Shown one piece after another: positions 12,197-25,600 of a stretch of DNA of 64,000 bases. The stretch is from Torreya grandis (taxonomy: Eukaryota; Streptophyta; Pinopsida; Cupressales; Taxaceae), in the NCBI GenBank assembly GCA_037957365.1, contig JARHVA010000021.1, forward strand, positions 2,614,501 through 2,678,500, read 5' to 3'. The notes under the pieces were generated by a model, which made no database searches, was not told the origin of the DNA, and worked only from the letters and a program-made list of their open reading frames with translations. The position numbers were made by a program, and so were the translations under genes. Every line of letters starts with the position of its first letter. Positions within the stretch are counted from its first letter, which is position 1.

Positions 12197-14541
12197 AAAA
12201 TTGGTCATCGTCCCGGTGACGCTTATTCAAAATAGTGTTAAAATTTAAATAGAGTTTAACAAAATTAAAAACATAATATCTAGTATCAATCATGTTAACA
12301 AATGCAAAAAAATTCTTGAAGATCTCATATTAGTTCTCCTAATTAGCACTATTCTTAGCGTATTAGTCTCACAAGAGCCTATTATGTGGTATTTCCTTAT
12401 GCAAACAAGTTTTGTGAATGTCACTTGTGCTAATTGGTTTTATCATGACCACTCCGAGGTCCAGAACCAGCAAGACAAGCCTATAATATCTTGATAGAAG
12501 TTTTATTGACTTCTCTAACAACACATGAGATCATCACAAAAGCCAACACAATGACTAGGGAGAGTTCCATAAAACCTTTCAGTCCGTATGCACATTTTTT
12601 TAATCTAGAGAGTGTATTTCTCATATAAAAAAAATATTTAGGGAATCTAGCTAGAATGATGTGTATATATTAATACTATCACTACTCTGTGTAGCCTCTG
12701 ATAAGTATAACATGTCAATATTGTCACTACTCAATCGAAGCTCTTGACAAGTATGATGATGAATAGGAATTGGTAATATATTGTATACAAAATCATGGAA
12801 TATTTTGTCCACAATATAATGCATATGGCCATACAACTAAATTTTATAAATTTCACTTGTCAAATCACATATTCGACAAGTCCATCTATCGAATCTAAGT
12901 CAATACTAATTCAAGTCACTATGAGGCTAAGTAGGATACTATCCTATCACTTAGAACTCACATTCCTAATTCACCACTATTCCCTCAGGTCTCCATGACC
13001 TGATAACATCCAAAAAGGTGCACAAGGTTCAATGAAACATAAATCTATACTAACAAATCATAAAAATCAATACTATATGGTAAATGATTCTAGATGTACT
13101 AACACACATATACAAACAATCATACAATCTTTCTGACATTGTATTAAGTTGCCACTAGCTAAACATAACTAGTATCATAATTTCATAGCTTAATCTATAG
13201 TGTTATATTCATAGTTAAGAGAAAATAATATCAAAATTAATATAACATACTAAGGCCAAGGATCATACCATCCTTACAACCTTATAAGCGAGACAATGTC
13301 TCCTTGCTTGCATAACTAACACATAATTAGTTATAAAGTTTATCTCAATCCTTTTAGACTATTGAGATGTTCTGCACATCTTATACCATACCTGCTCTTG
13401 ACAAAAATTACATATAAAAATCTTCAAAAAAACATGCTTCTAAAAGAGAATAATATTAGTCTACACAAAGGTATTTAATAACATAATAATTATAATCACC
13501 TAGAATGGACATAAATTCAAGGATAGCCACTCCTTGTGGTTAAGTTCATAGGTTAGATAAAATAGTGACTCTAAAAATTCACAAGTGGAAAATAAATAAC
13601 TAACATCTTATAAAGAAAACTTCTACACACCCTCTCATGATAAAAGAAAATACCACAACCTAAGTTGCCAAATCACTAATCACTTACCAACTTGCAAGTG
13701 TGGTATCATAACCTACTTCCACAACTAGAAAGGAGAATACTAGCCACAAAGATGCATCACTCCATCTAATCCTACAACTTCTCTCATCAAGAAGTATAAA
13801 ATACTATCCCACTAGCTCGGGGGAATAAGATAAAATAACATTTCAAAACTAAGATTTCTTTTTAAAGAAACACTAAGTCAACATCTTATAAATAATAATC
13901 TTCTCGGTAGCTTATAATGATGCAAGAGGAGAGTGAGAGAATAACAAGTCACCTCTAAGCTAACTAAGAGAGATGATACTTCTTCTCAAGTGTATATAAA
14001 TATAAGGACGCTAATCCACATATCAATCTCCTAGCATAAAGGAATATCAAACAAGACATCTATATTTAAATACAAGAAAATTTCCATCGTATTAGGTGGT
14101 GCCAATCAATAATGGTCTTATAAGATTTTTCACTCATAGGATTTATGTAATTAAAACACAAAATCAATGCATAAATACCTAAGTGGGAAGCACTCCATGC
14201 TTTTTAAACACTCACAAAACACAAATACAAATGGTGAAGATGATTTAAGAAAAACATAATCACACTCGAGGTGTTCAATCTAAAGATAAAAAATATGGTA
14301 GGAAACTCTTGTTCACAACTCAAGAACTAAACTATGCATTTACCTACCTAAAACACCTTAAATAACCATCACCAATGAGACACTCGATAAACCAACCCTT
14401 TAATAACTCTCCTAAGGAGGTACGAGTGTTCTTGGGGTACACATTCAATATACCACACACATATTATAATTTCTCCTTTCTATTAAACATAGAGGTACAC
14501 AAATGTTAATGGACTCATTCGGTCCTAGAGTTTGAGCCACA
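12197..14541. other. LARD internal noncoding domain
   Basis: About 2.35 kb of AT-rich sequence between polypurine tract and primer site. I looked on both strands for gag, zinc-knuckle, protease, reverse transcriptase (YxDD), RNase H and integrase (HHCC, DDE) patterns and saw none. The frames at 12,651-12,836 (minus) and 12,795-12,998 (plus) overlap each other and resemble nothing known. Retained packaging or dimerisation signals would be expected near 14,300-14,541 but cannot be identified by eye. Confidence 0.6.
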
Positions 14542-14553
14542 ACTCTGATACCA
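14542..14553 (-). promoter_or_regulatory. LARD primer binding site (initiator-Met tRNA)
   Basis: The plus strand reads ACTCTGATACCA, so the minus strand reads TGGTATCAGAGT. That matches the common plant initiator-Met primer site TGGTATCAGAGC at 11 of 12 bases. Two bases separate it from the LTR start at 14,556. Confidence 0.85.
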
Positions 14554-14555
14554 CA

Positions 14556-17500
14556 TGTTGTATCCCCTCAAATTATTCTTAGAATAGTGTAGTATTTATT
14601 TTAAAGACTAATTACTTAACATTCATTCTACAGAAACAAACTCAATAACTTATCCAAAAATATAATCAACAACTTAGAACAATAATAGTTTTAACTTTTA
14701 ATATGGGAATAAATATAATATATCACAATTACAAGGAAAATAAATACATTAGGACTCAGTCACGACTGGTCTACTAATACAACAATTGTTGCTCTAGTAT
14801 ATACAAAAAAAATACAATTATATTTATATTAGGCATTCAGTCTTAATAATATAAATAGATACCAAGCCCTTTATAGCTTGAGTCAAACTAACTCATGTAA
14901 CTTTGAATCTTAAGTGTATCTTTTAGGTAATTAGTACTATTGTGGGGAGGGAGAGCATCATCTAAGTGATTTTTCACACTAATCACAGAATAACGATCTT
15001 TTGCACAATCTTCTATTAAGAAATGACCCTCTTTTCATGGATAGGTAGATAGAGTGGTGAGAGAATACAAAAAACTAGCAAGTACCCAAGTGTATATGAC
15101 TTCTAAAACTAAACATGCAATGTATCATAGAAAACCCATTCTATTACAAGATATCGCACTGACATGAAAATTATACACACCAAAAAATAACATCACACTA
15201 AACATTATTTAACCCCAAGATTCATACTAATATATCCTTCTAATAATTATATCACATCATATACTAAATATAAGAATAAGCAATATATACATTTATTTCA
15301 TCAACCCATGAATGAATCTTACATTTTTGTCTAACCCAAACTAGAAATAATCCCTGCAATTTATACCACCTAGATAAAATTCACATTAAACTATAATTTT
15401 TCAACAACTACAATAATATCCAAGCAAATACATCCCATGATCACCCATATTATCATATTCTAGTATTCTAAGACATATCTACTAGTTTTTCCATAATTAA
15501 TCATACTAAGTAGAGTCATAAATACAAAGAAGCATACACTTTTAATCAAATAAGTACATATAACAAAGCAAGTCATATAAACACATAAAAGTCTAACCTA
15601 ACATTCATTTACACTCTCAAGATTGTATGCATGCATCATAATGTCATATTAGTTATTTCAAAATATATTGTTCGATTAATAACCAATACGTACATTTAAT
15701 CAATTGATGTAGATGAGAGTCTAAACATATAACTACAGTATGTACCATCCAAGAATATATATTTAAGTTAAAATATTCTATGATATTCCATACTATCATA
15801 GCTCATTGTGTATGAGCACCCTACTCAATATGAACAATCAATCTTACATTATAATTATTAAACAAGCAAGTATAGGATTATATCACCTGGGTATACCCTA
15901 GTTTATAATATACAATTATAATCAGATGAAAACATAACCTCTAGACACACATCGTGATACACTATTTTATTCTAGAAATATCTACTCACTTGTATATATA
16001 TTACTCTCATAAAAATATAATGCACACAAGTTTTTATATTTACATGACACTACAAAATTTGACCCTGTCAACATATTTTTATAACATTACTGTGCTATAG
16101 ATATACTATTTTCCTCTACTATCATTCTAAGTAAAGCCATATTATAGATTTCGATCATATGACTAAATCACCAAGGATATAATATTAAACAAATAGAACT
16201 ATAATAGTATTACCATAGAAATGTCCAACTTTATATAGTTTATTCAAATCATAACGATATTTATAAAATTATATAACTCTAATCATAGTCATCATATGTA
16301 AATGGTTTGCAAGGATAAATAGTCACATCAAATCATTGATTGACTAAAGCTCATCAATTAATCTGATGCAAATTAGAGGGTCTAAACAAGGTTTGATAAT
16401 CAATCATTTCATAAGCATCAATGTAAGCTAAGTCAAGCATTCAACTTAGACTAAAGATAACCATACAAATGATAGAACCAATGTACAACCATCGTAATGT
16501 TTACCTCTTAATTAATAATTCAACTCTTTTCAATTTCTATTCATTTGATCAATATTTATTTGACATAGTCACATACATTTGTTTATAGATTATCACTAAT
16601 ATAATGTAAATCTTTGTATTGTTTCGTTCACATATATATTTCTATATTCTGATAATATTTTCAAAAGATTACATAATTAAATATTATATGAAATGACACA
16701 AGTTTTTACTATTTCTTTCCGAATCGAATATACAAAGCATTCCAACATTGATTTCCTTAAGTGCAACCATGCAACTTGGTCATGTAATTCGGCTCAAACA
16801 GCCATGCAGAAATCCAAAAATAAAGTTCCATCCAACATTTGATCTTGTATATTTTCTTTTATATAAAAGACTTAGCGCTCACCTAAAAGACTCAGTGCTC
16901 ATCTAAACGACTCAGTGCTTTGTATTTAATATACTCAGCTCAACATTGTATTTAATATACTTAGCTTTCAATTTAAGCATTCAATATAATATATTCACAA
17001 CATTATTAATATACATACACAATGATTTTTAACTTCATTATTTTACTTAATAACTCAAAGCTTTTATTTTATACACAACACTTTTATTTTATACATAGCG
17101 ATTTAAAATTAACTATCCGTTTAAATTTAGCTTAGGCTTTTTTAATGCAAATTGAGCGGTGGTAAAACTCATTTGGCAGCGTAACTTAGCTGAAAGAGTC
17201 ATTTGTTGCACAACTTATTTTTTACCGATGTACAAAAATTTACAAAAATTTGAGGCCAAATAAATTTCTATTGTACATTTAATCTTGCATTAAAGTGGAA
17301 TCAGTCCATCAGTTTAGACAAGTCATTGAAATTAAATAATATTTCTATGGATATAATAAAGACGTTAACTTGCATTCGCTTTATAAATTTAAAGTGGGAC
17401 GCTATTATAGAATGCTCCCTGCAATTTGTATAAAATGAGATCTACAGTTTATAATTGCTGACTGTATATATATGAAACAAAATTTATAATTCCATAGTGA

Positions 17501-19142
17501 TGTCAATCATGTTTTTATAATCATTATACTCAGCCATGTAATTTTTAACTCGACACTCCATATTGGAGACTCAACATTCTAATTTAATTGCTCAACCTTC
17601 TATTAATAAAGTTAGCATTCATTAAATGCTGGGCATTTTAATTTAATTACTCAGCTTGGTGTTTCATAATACTCTAAGCATTTTCATATTTAAACTCATC
17701 ATTTATATTTATGGCTTGGTGTTTCCATATTGATATTGAGCGCTTTTAATGCATAAATATGATGTAATATAGTAAGATGCAATCATATTTAATTGAAATT
17801 TAGTCCATACTTAAATGAACATAAACCTACATAGCCTCTATACAATGCAATCTCCAAAATATACTACTCAACTTCTATAATATGCAATGTAGTCTCTAAA
17901 ATATACTACTAAGCTTCTATAATATACAACACAACTATCTTCAAATAAATTGCATGGTACTTAAGACAGTTTTAAATCTAAAAGGGTCATGTACCCATTA
18001 AAATATAAAATAAAACCAACCTCCTCAAAGATTTGTTTGAAGAATGAAAATCCCTTGCTTGCTTTCTCCAAATCGCTTTTGCCTCTTCCATTTTTGTATT
18101 CCATCCTCTTTTCTTCTCCCCTCTTTCCCACGCCTCCCCTCTTCTTAAAATAATCTCATTTATATATATACAATTTCAATGCATTAATCTTATTTAATTT
18201 AATGTTTAGTTTCAAAATCCCATAACTAACGCTTCACTTGAGTTTTCTTTAAATCATGCATAATTTTCCATCCACGCGTAACAGTCTTTTATTAATTTAA
18301 CTTTCTTAACTAATAGTAAATCTCTTAATTTATTCAACATTACGCCACTTTTATTAAGTTATCTAAAACAATAGACTAAGTTGACCAAATTAAATAAAGA
18401 TGTCTAAATTTATCTTTTAATGCAATCTCATACATGTTTTAAAAGACTAAGTTGAATTTGTCTTTACTCACTGTTAGTTCATTAGGACAATTCAAATTCC
18501 TAAAAGTAAATAAATAAAGGTAATTGTTTATTAATAATTGGATAAATAGTTTTCTAATTGTTTTCAAAATAAGATAATTGAATATTTAATTATAATTCTC
18601 ATGTAGCAATTATATATCTATTTCTTGATTTATTCTAAAAAATCAAGATAATTAAAATTAAAGAAATCTAATGATATTAAAAACTAAAATTACATGCTAA
18701 TATAATCACATACAAAATTTCTTTGATTACACACTAGCATTTAAAATACATAACATTTTTAAATCTAATGTGCATGTGTGTAGGGTCACTAACAATTCTT
18801 TTGTCATCGCCCAATTATCTCATTTAGCCTATTATCTCTGGTGATGCTCTCCTTCATCAAGCTCTGAGGGTAGGATCTATTTTACATCCACCTTGTAACA
18901 TGTATGTAGTTAATCTGAGTCATCATAAATATCAACCAATGATGCAAGACTAACAAATATACATCATCAATGTATAAAATAATAAAATACAATTGCCACA
19001 CCATATATATTAATCAATAATATCACTGTCACATACCAATATATGTCATAAAGCTCAATTCAAAGCAACGATAATAATATAATAACCCTATTAATGCACA
19101 GATTAAAGATTATAAATTGTAAGGTGAAATCAGGATGTGACA
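14556..19142 (-). repeat. LARD 5' LTR (right, complete, 4,587 bp)
   Basis: It starts TGTTGTATCCCC beside the primer site and ends GATGTGACA at 19,142, giving TG...CA termini. It is colinear with 7,969-12,185 over about 4.28 kb, with many single-base differences, so the insertion is old. It has no coding capacity. Confidence 0.8.
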
Positions 19143-20164
19143 AAAACTCAAGACAATACAAAAACATTCAAGTATTAAAAAAATAAAAAATCATGAACTA
19201 AGCATGACATAAGTTGCTAGATTACATTATTTGTAAATGTTATTTATCACATACTTGGTATATGTCATATTATTTTTCATGTATACATGAATGTCATGAG
19301 ATGTAAGACCTACAAGTCTTACATGAATTCATAGATGCTAGACATTTCCTATACCTAGGGGTCATGCCAATATTGGGGGCATCTATTCCCATGGGTTACA
19401 TTATCATAGGTCATATCTTTATATGACCTCTTTACCATGTTGAGAGACATACATTGATTACACATGCCTTGATAGTTACTTAGATCTTACAAAGTGATAC
19501 ATAGATATGTTACTTTATTATGTTATGATACTAACATATATGGATAGTATAAATTAGTTTTTACTTATTATATGTTTCATCTATGTTGTTATTTTTGCTT
19601 GATAGCTGAACTATTATGATCTATTATATGTGCCCCCTTAGCCTTATTTGTGGCTATTTAGCCTTGATTTTTATGGCATTCATTCCCCTTGTTGGTGGCT
19701 CCTTAACCCTATTTATTATTGACATATTTATGTCCCTTGTATGCATCCCTTTGAAATTTCATGTGACATTTTATGCTATTGTGTGATACTGCATGTTAAG
19801 ATTGTTGATCTTGTGTGAATGTTATGTTTTCAGGTGTTATGATCCATATCACACACCTATCCTTCGTATGTTATACCATGATTTATATAATGTACTTCCT
19901 TACTATGTAGTATTATTCATTGACAATTACTATTAAGTGATTCATAGATGCATCTATCTTGATGTACCACTTATATGCCCTTGTATTTCATATTTGACGT
20001 ACAAGACCTCATGATATACACATTACTATGATGACATACTCTCCACATGTTGACATGATTCTACATGATATTATCTTTATACATGAAATGACAAAATTCA
20101 TTTTTCTTTTTAGATGACTGACTTGCAAGATTTGTCTCTCACCTCAAAGGTGGTCATATTAGTG

Positions 20165-20594
20165 GGCTTTATCATAGAGACTAAAGCCTCCATGAGCATA
20201 TTTGAGTACACCATACAAATTTTAGAGTTTAGATGTGATTTAGATATCATATTAGGACAATTATTTGCAATTTTCAAACATTTTTTAGGGGCATATATAG
20301 ACCATGTGTACTCTATTTTACACACCATGAGTGATAGATTTCAAATTGATATAAATTTAGATGCATTTGGGGGAATGTGCAAGGCACATGTACTCTATTT
20401 TATAAGACAAATTCAATTAAGCATGATATTGGATCATGCATACATATACATCATATACAGATTCGGTTGGGCATGATGTTGGTTCATGCACACATATACA
20501 TTATTTCAAAATTAAATAAGGCATGATGTTCATTCATGCACATTATGAGAGCTACATCTGACACCAATTTAGTGGGTCATGATGTTGCTTCATG
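20165..20594 (+). repeat. T3 array of inverted repeats (about six units)
   Basis: Units seen: GGCTTTA / TAAAGCC (20,165-20,171 with 20,182-20,188); ATGTGC / GCACAT (20,375-20,389); GCATGAT / ATCATGC (20,421-20,439); GCATGA / TCATGC (20,471-20,489); GCATGA / TCATGC (20,521-20,539); CATGA / TCATG (20,578-20,594). Later units sit about 50 bases apart. The frame 20,114-20,476 that crosses the array is an accident of the repeats. Confidence 0.75.
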
Positions 20595-21226
20595 CACATT
20601 TACACATTTACACCTTTGTAGTTATTTATCAAGTATTTTCAAGTATGGAGCAAACTTGAATCTATAAGTCCATCTACAATGGTTGGTTCATTATTTTGAG
20701 GTAATGTATGGTGAATTTTAGTGACACTCAATGGTAATGGTACTACTCATAGCAAACATATTGTGTGGTTCTTACCTTATCATCTAGGGGTTGAAAAATT
20801 AGATTTGTATTAGTTACATATGGTTTGGGGCATTTGCCTTCCAATCCATAACCCTTAACTCATTTAAATTTAAAATTGGGGATTTATCACCCTCAATTTT
20901 GCCATGTTCTCTACGTGCTTCAAAAAGGAAGCATATTTTTTCAATGATTCAACAAGGAAGCATCTCAAACAAATTACATGGCAACATGATTTACTCACAT
21001 ACAAGTGTACTCCTTCCTTTCTATTTCAAGTTTCAAGTATAATTTCAGTTTCAATTTTTATTTCAGGGACACTGGCTACTACATTTGAATTGCAAGTTTG
21101 GATTGGAAAAAAATTCACATTTAGAGCCTTCTCCCAAATACAAAGTGTGTTTTAGAAATTCAGGTATATCTTTGCTTTTTACTCTGGTATTTTCATTGCA
21201 TTATAATACTTTAATAAAAGGACATT

Positions 21227-22269
21227 TGTAGACACTAAATTTTGGTATTTGATACTTGGAAATGTCAATCTTGACTTACACTTATCCTACATGACTTGGG
21301 CATCTCCAAATAGTTCCCACTCACCATTTCAACACGTCCACATGTTGGTTATGAGTTTGATCCATTTTAAGTTGCTATTAATCACATAGAGGTACATTCC
21401 AATATGTGTTAAATATGTGAAATATCCTACCCAAACATTCCAAAAATATAACATTAGCATTTTTGTCTCCCAAATAATAACTTCAAGCTCAAGTATTGTC
21501 AACATTACTTCTTTGAGGCTGACATTAGTGCCCTTTGGTTAGCAATGACTATTTTTCAAAATATAACCCTTCTCATAAGTCAACCCATTTACATAGTGTG
21601 TTAATGGCACATAAAATTACCAAATGGAATGCATATAAATACAAATCAAGGTCAAAGTTATTCATCATCTGACATGGTCAAGTACTCCTTAAATACACCA
21701 CTATACATTGAGAAAATATGTCATATTCTTCCAAAATTGCAAATTAATCACTAGGGGCAATCATCAACTAATTTTAAAAGATACAAAACTTGGTCAAGTG
21801 CCAATATTATCAATATCAAATACAAATTTATAGGCACATTCATATATACAAATAACACAATTTCACATTCACACTAAGGGGAAGATTTATGTGTGGTTTG
21901 ACTTCCCTCTTCAAAATATTGAATACATAGGAAATAAACAATCATCAACAGGGGTGATTGAGGTCAACTCATACGAATTAAACTTGATCACTTTTTACAA
22001 GTTTTCATCCCTCTCAAGTGGACATAGGGTTTTAAGGAGAAGGACTTTGATTTCTAGAACTGCACATATAATTGAGGTTCACAAATCACAAAAACAAAGA
22101 CTTATTATATAGGTGCACCGCACATTATAGTCACAAAGAGAAAAACCTGACCAGGATAGGAATGTCAACCCCAATCACTAACATTTATGAATTTTCCCCA
22201 TGACTAATGTTACTGACCCTACACACATAAAGACAGTCCTAGATCTGGATGAATCAAAGGCCTACTTCT
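21227..22269 (+). repeat. Probable T3 3' LTR, right end unresolved
   Basis: TGTAGACACTAAATTTTGG at 21,227 follows AATAAAAGGACATT, a weak polypurine tract, at the same place where T1 and T2 have their tract and LTR start TGTAGATG. Its length would be about 1 kb, near the 1.3 kb of T1. I cannot see a CA end or a second copy, so the right edge is only an upper bound. Confidence 0.4.
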
Positions 22270-22281
22270 AGTCTATTTCCA
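22270..22281 (-). promoter_or_regulatory. G2 primer binding site remnant
   Basis: AGTCTATTTCCA matches the reverse complement of the initiator-Met primer site at 7 of 12 positions. It lies one base from a TATTAGAACAC that looks like a decayed TGTTAGAACAC LTR start. The position is right, but the match alone would be weak. Confidence 0.35.
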
Positions 22282-22282
22282 C

Positions 22283-22661
22283 TATTAGAACACAATCATA
22301 ATCAATCAATCAGATAATAAAGTTAAGTATTTTGATCTCCTTAATACTTTCCAAATATAATAAATTTCATTATAAAATTAGTCTAGGTTAGTTACATTCA
22401 AATTTATGCTTGATTATCATATATTACAATTTAAATTTATTCTACAAGTTTAGCCTATTATGATTCACATAGATCCAAAAATAGAGTAAACACTCTTGGA
22501 CTTGCTCTTTATTTAAATGAATCTACTCAAAATGCCTACTAATTTTTGTACATGTGGGATAGTTACAAATAGGTAATGGGTTGTATTACAATGCACGTGT
22601 CAAGGATTTTATCAATTAAACATAATACAAAATAAAGAGTTAGGGTGAAGGGATCATAATA
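22283..22661 (-). repeat. G2 probable 5' LTR
   Basis: The last 150 bases match 6,584-6,932 well: CTTTATTTAAA, then TACATGTGGGATA, then TAATGGG, then AGAGTTAGGGTGAAGGGATC. The left part matches weakly. It ends CATAATA where the partner ends CCTAACA. If correct, G2 spans 6,584-22,661 and most of its gag-pol was lost or replaced. Confidence 0.5.
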
Positions 22662-25600
22662 ATTTTTTAATCCTTCCAAGCATAACATATAGATAGTTCT
22701 AGCCAACACAAGACCCTCTTCCATTGGGACCTTTTTAGGGGAGTTTCTTCCCTTCCTTCATCGAGGGAGTTCCCGAGTAGATATATAAGGGTGAGGAGTG
22801 CTGAGTTTATATATATCAAGCTACTTTCTCCCTATCAAGAGAGTGATTTACTACATTCACTCTTAGAGTCATGTATATAGATAGGGGGACTAAGCGCTAT
22901 TTATCGATCGAGTGCCTCCCCCTCAATTTATCTATTGAATGGCTCCTATTTTATCTATTGATCAAGGTTCTCCCCCTTAATATATAAATTGAGTGTCACC
23001 CCCTTAATTGACTTAATGTATGTGATGGGTTTAGAGATGTGGTAATCTACCATCCATGTCATGCCATACCAAAGTCATGGAGAGCATTCAACCACCTATA
23101 GGGAGAGGGTTTGAATGATATAGTGTCATTTTAAATTTTACCATCTCATTCACAAAACATAACCTTATTTTTTATATATAAATAACTAGGTCCTCAACCT
23201 CTAACCTTTGAGTGAATAAACAAAATTTTCATATAAATATAGAGGGGTGGATCGAGAGCATGAATTGACTAAACTAGAATCTACCTCTAAACTAACTTTA
23301 TTCACTGGATTGAGATGAAGGAGAGGGAGGAGTGAGCATAATGAACCACTTGATTAATTTAATAAGGCTATCCATCGACCATAACCCCCCAAACCCCATC
23401 TATATAGATATGTGTAGGGAAGTAGTCTAGGTCAACTATTTGTAGTTGGCACTTGCCTGCCCCTATATAGATATCTAGAGGGCAAGGGGAAAATTTATTT
23501 TATTAAGTATGACTATAGATAGTTATATCGACACCCTTCCATCTATGTATTCTATTATATATGGGCTCAACTATATAAAATTTGGTTCTTGCCCCATCGA
23601 CCTCCTAAAAATAACTATTAGATAGTTCCAAGACTCCCTGTATAGATCCATTGGGGAGTAGTTGTCAACGAGTTGAGACCTTAACTATATTGATTAGTTG
23701 AAATTAGAATTAACATTTGGTTGAAGCCATACAACTCCTTGTTATCTATATTTATTAGATGTATGTTCCTTTACATTTATGGTAATTTAGGGATGGATAT
23801 CCCTTTATGATACTTTGTGAAAGGTGTATCTCTAGATAAGTTTTATTTTCATTTATGGTATCACCATTTCTCAAGTCCTAAGTAGATAGATTGAGATTGT
23901 GATAAGAGAAATTAAATCAATAAGCCAATCTTATCTAGATTACTAACACTAGTCATGATGATTAATGGCTAGTCATTGGGCACTCAGGTAAGGGAAAAGG
24001 AGGGTGGTTGGGTTAGAAAATAAAGACTAGGCACTCAAAGGTAGAGGCTAGGTGGGATATATAAAATAAAGACTTGGGCTACTAATATGGCATCACTCCT
24101 CAGCTCTAGCTCAATATATGTTCTTCAAAGGCAACTATGATTGATATAACTGCTTGAAACAAGATAGGTATATGACCTCCTCCTCCTCCTCCTTTGTTCA
24201 AACACATAACATAAACGACCTTCCTTAACCTCCTTGAGGTAAGGGCAATGTGGGTTGAGCCCAACTATATACAATCCCATCTATGTTCTAAAATAGTAGT
24301 TTATCACCATATATCTATATAGGGGTTGACTAGACAAGAGATTCCCTTGGTATCAACCCTCCCCAAACACATAATACCCTTTTTTATGGGGTGTGTGGTC
24401 TCTATTGGATGAGTTTCTCTACTTTATGATTGAGGCACTTTAATCCCTCAACCTCCTTGCCCTATTAGGATAGGGGTTTGCTATCACTCACAAGCTATAT
24501 CAGATCTAAATAAATAGATGGGTTTATTGACTGAGTGTCAACTATATACAACACCATCTCCCTATAGGTCCAGTACCTCACCCTTAACCTCTTAGTCCAC
24601 TGGAGTTAGGAATGTAAGCCCCACATAATAAGGCCTAAGTTAAGCGATGTGCACCACTTTATAATTGGTTAGGAGGTAGGTACACGAGCCCCTCTTTTAA
24701 CCTAGAGTTTAAGGTGTCACTTGCTATATAATGTATCCTCTTTGATATCTATAAAACCCCAATGTCTATGAGTAAGAGTTGAGTAGATTGGTTTAACATA
24801 TACTTGTCTACCTATTCACTATAGGATTTACTCCACCTATTGAGAACATAACATGGGGTGCCCTTTATTAAAAAATATGGGTATAAATATAGGGCACCTA
24901 TTCACTATATATAGTCAATATCTAACAACAATTTATTAAGTCAAGTGCCCATTATCATAAATTGAGATGAAATATTACTTATAATACCTCAAATGGGTCG
25001 TTATCTATGATTTCTAAGGTACTCAACCTCAATGAAGGTTGGGAGCATTTATTATCTCATGCAATGAGAGATGAGAATTAGGGTTTTTAGGCACTCCACA
25101 ATAAGGTTGAGGTTTTATGTGGGTTTACCCTTAGTTTCCTCTCCCTCCTTCATCATAAGAGTAGCTTAAAGTCAATCAGGTGCCCCATACATAGATAGAG
25201 GGCCCTCTTATTGATGTTATGGACCCCATTAAGATCTTATGATTTTTATGTAGATGGTTGAGGCCAATAAATTAATTTCAAGGTGCTTGACCAATAACTA
25301 GTTCCTCTTAGAGGATGATGATCACAAAGTTTCTAGTGATGAATTTATAATGTGATGACTGAATCCCCCACTCTAGTCTAATATGTGAGACTTCAACCTA
25401 TTGATTCAAAAAACTAGTGATCAATATGTAGGCAATCGAGTCTTTCATGGCTAAATTCAACCATGGCTTTGATTTGGGTTGAACTCATCTTAATTGTCTA
25501 TCTCTCTTCTAATCTTTTGATAGTCAAGGGACAAGGTAGATATATATAGTTATTCATGACCTAACATAACCCCTAAAATTTATAGTAGAGATGGCTTTAT

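Larger units (their letters stand above)
7969..19142 (-). mobile_element. LARD-like element: ~4.6-kb LTRs around a noncoding core
   Basis: The sequence 7,969-12,185 is repeated as 14,863-19,142, in the same order and orientation with moderate divergence. The inner edges carry LTR-element signals: a polypurine tract (minus) at 12,186 and an initiator-Met primer site (minus) at 14,542-14,553, immediately before a TGTTGTATCCCC start at 14,556. The 2.4-kb interior shows no gag or pol motif. Very long LTRs with a noncoding interior define LARDs (large retrotransposon derivatives), which need enzymes from an autonomous relative. The left LTR lacks about 307 bases at its outer end, so no target duplication can be read. 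Confidence 0.75.
19143..22269 (+). mobile_element. T3: 3' portion of a Tat/Ogre-like Ty3 element
   Basis: The order of segments matches the 3' noncoding half of T1 and T2. CTCACCTCAAAGG(T/A)GG leads into AGTGGG..TCATAGAGAC (20,140-20,181; compare 47,841-47,888). An inverted-repeat array follows, then GGGGCATTTGCCTTCC, then AAGTGTACTCCTTCC, then a GGACACTGGCTAC stretch. A TGTAGACACTAAATTTTGG start at 21,227 is likely the 3' LTR. T3's gag and 5' LTR are not visible, because the LARD lies immediately to the left. The right end is set only by the G2 primer remnant at 22,270. Confidence 0.6.

Noticed and set aside
20114..20476. 120-codon open frame as a gene
   Set aside because: It crosses the T3 inverted-repeat array, is overlapped by a minus frame, and is not kept in T1 or T2.
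24178..24193. CTC microsatellite as a coding or regulatory feature
   Set aside because: A short simple repeat with no surrounding support.
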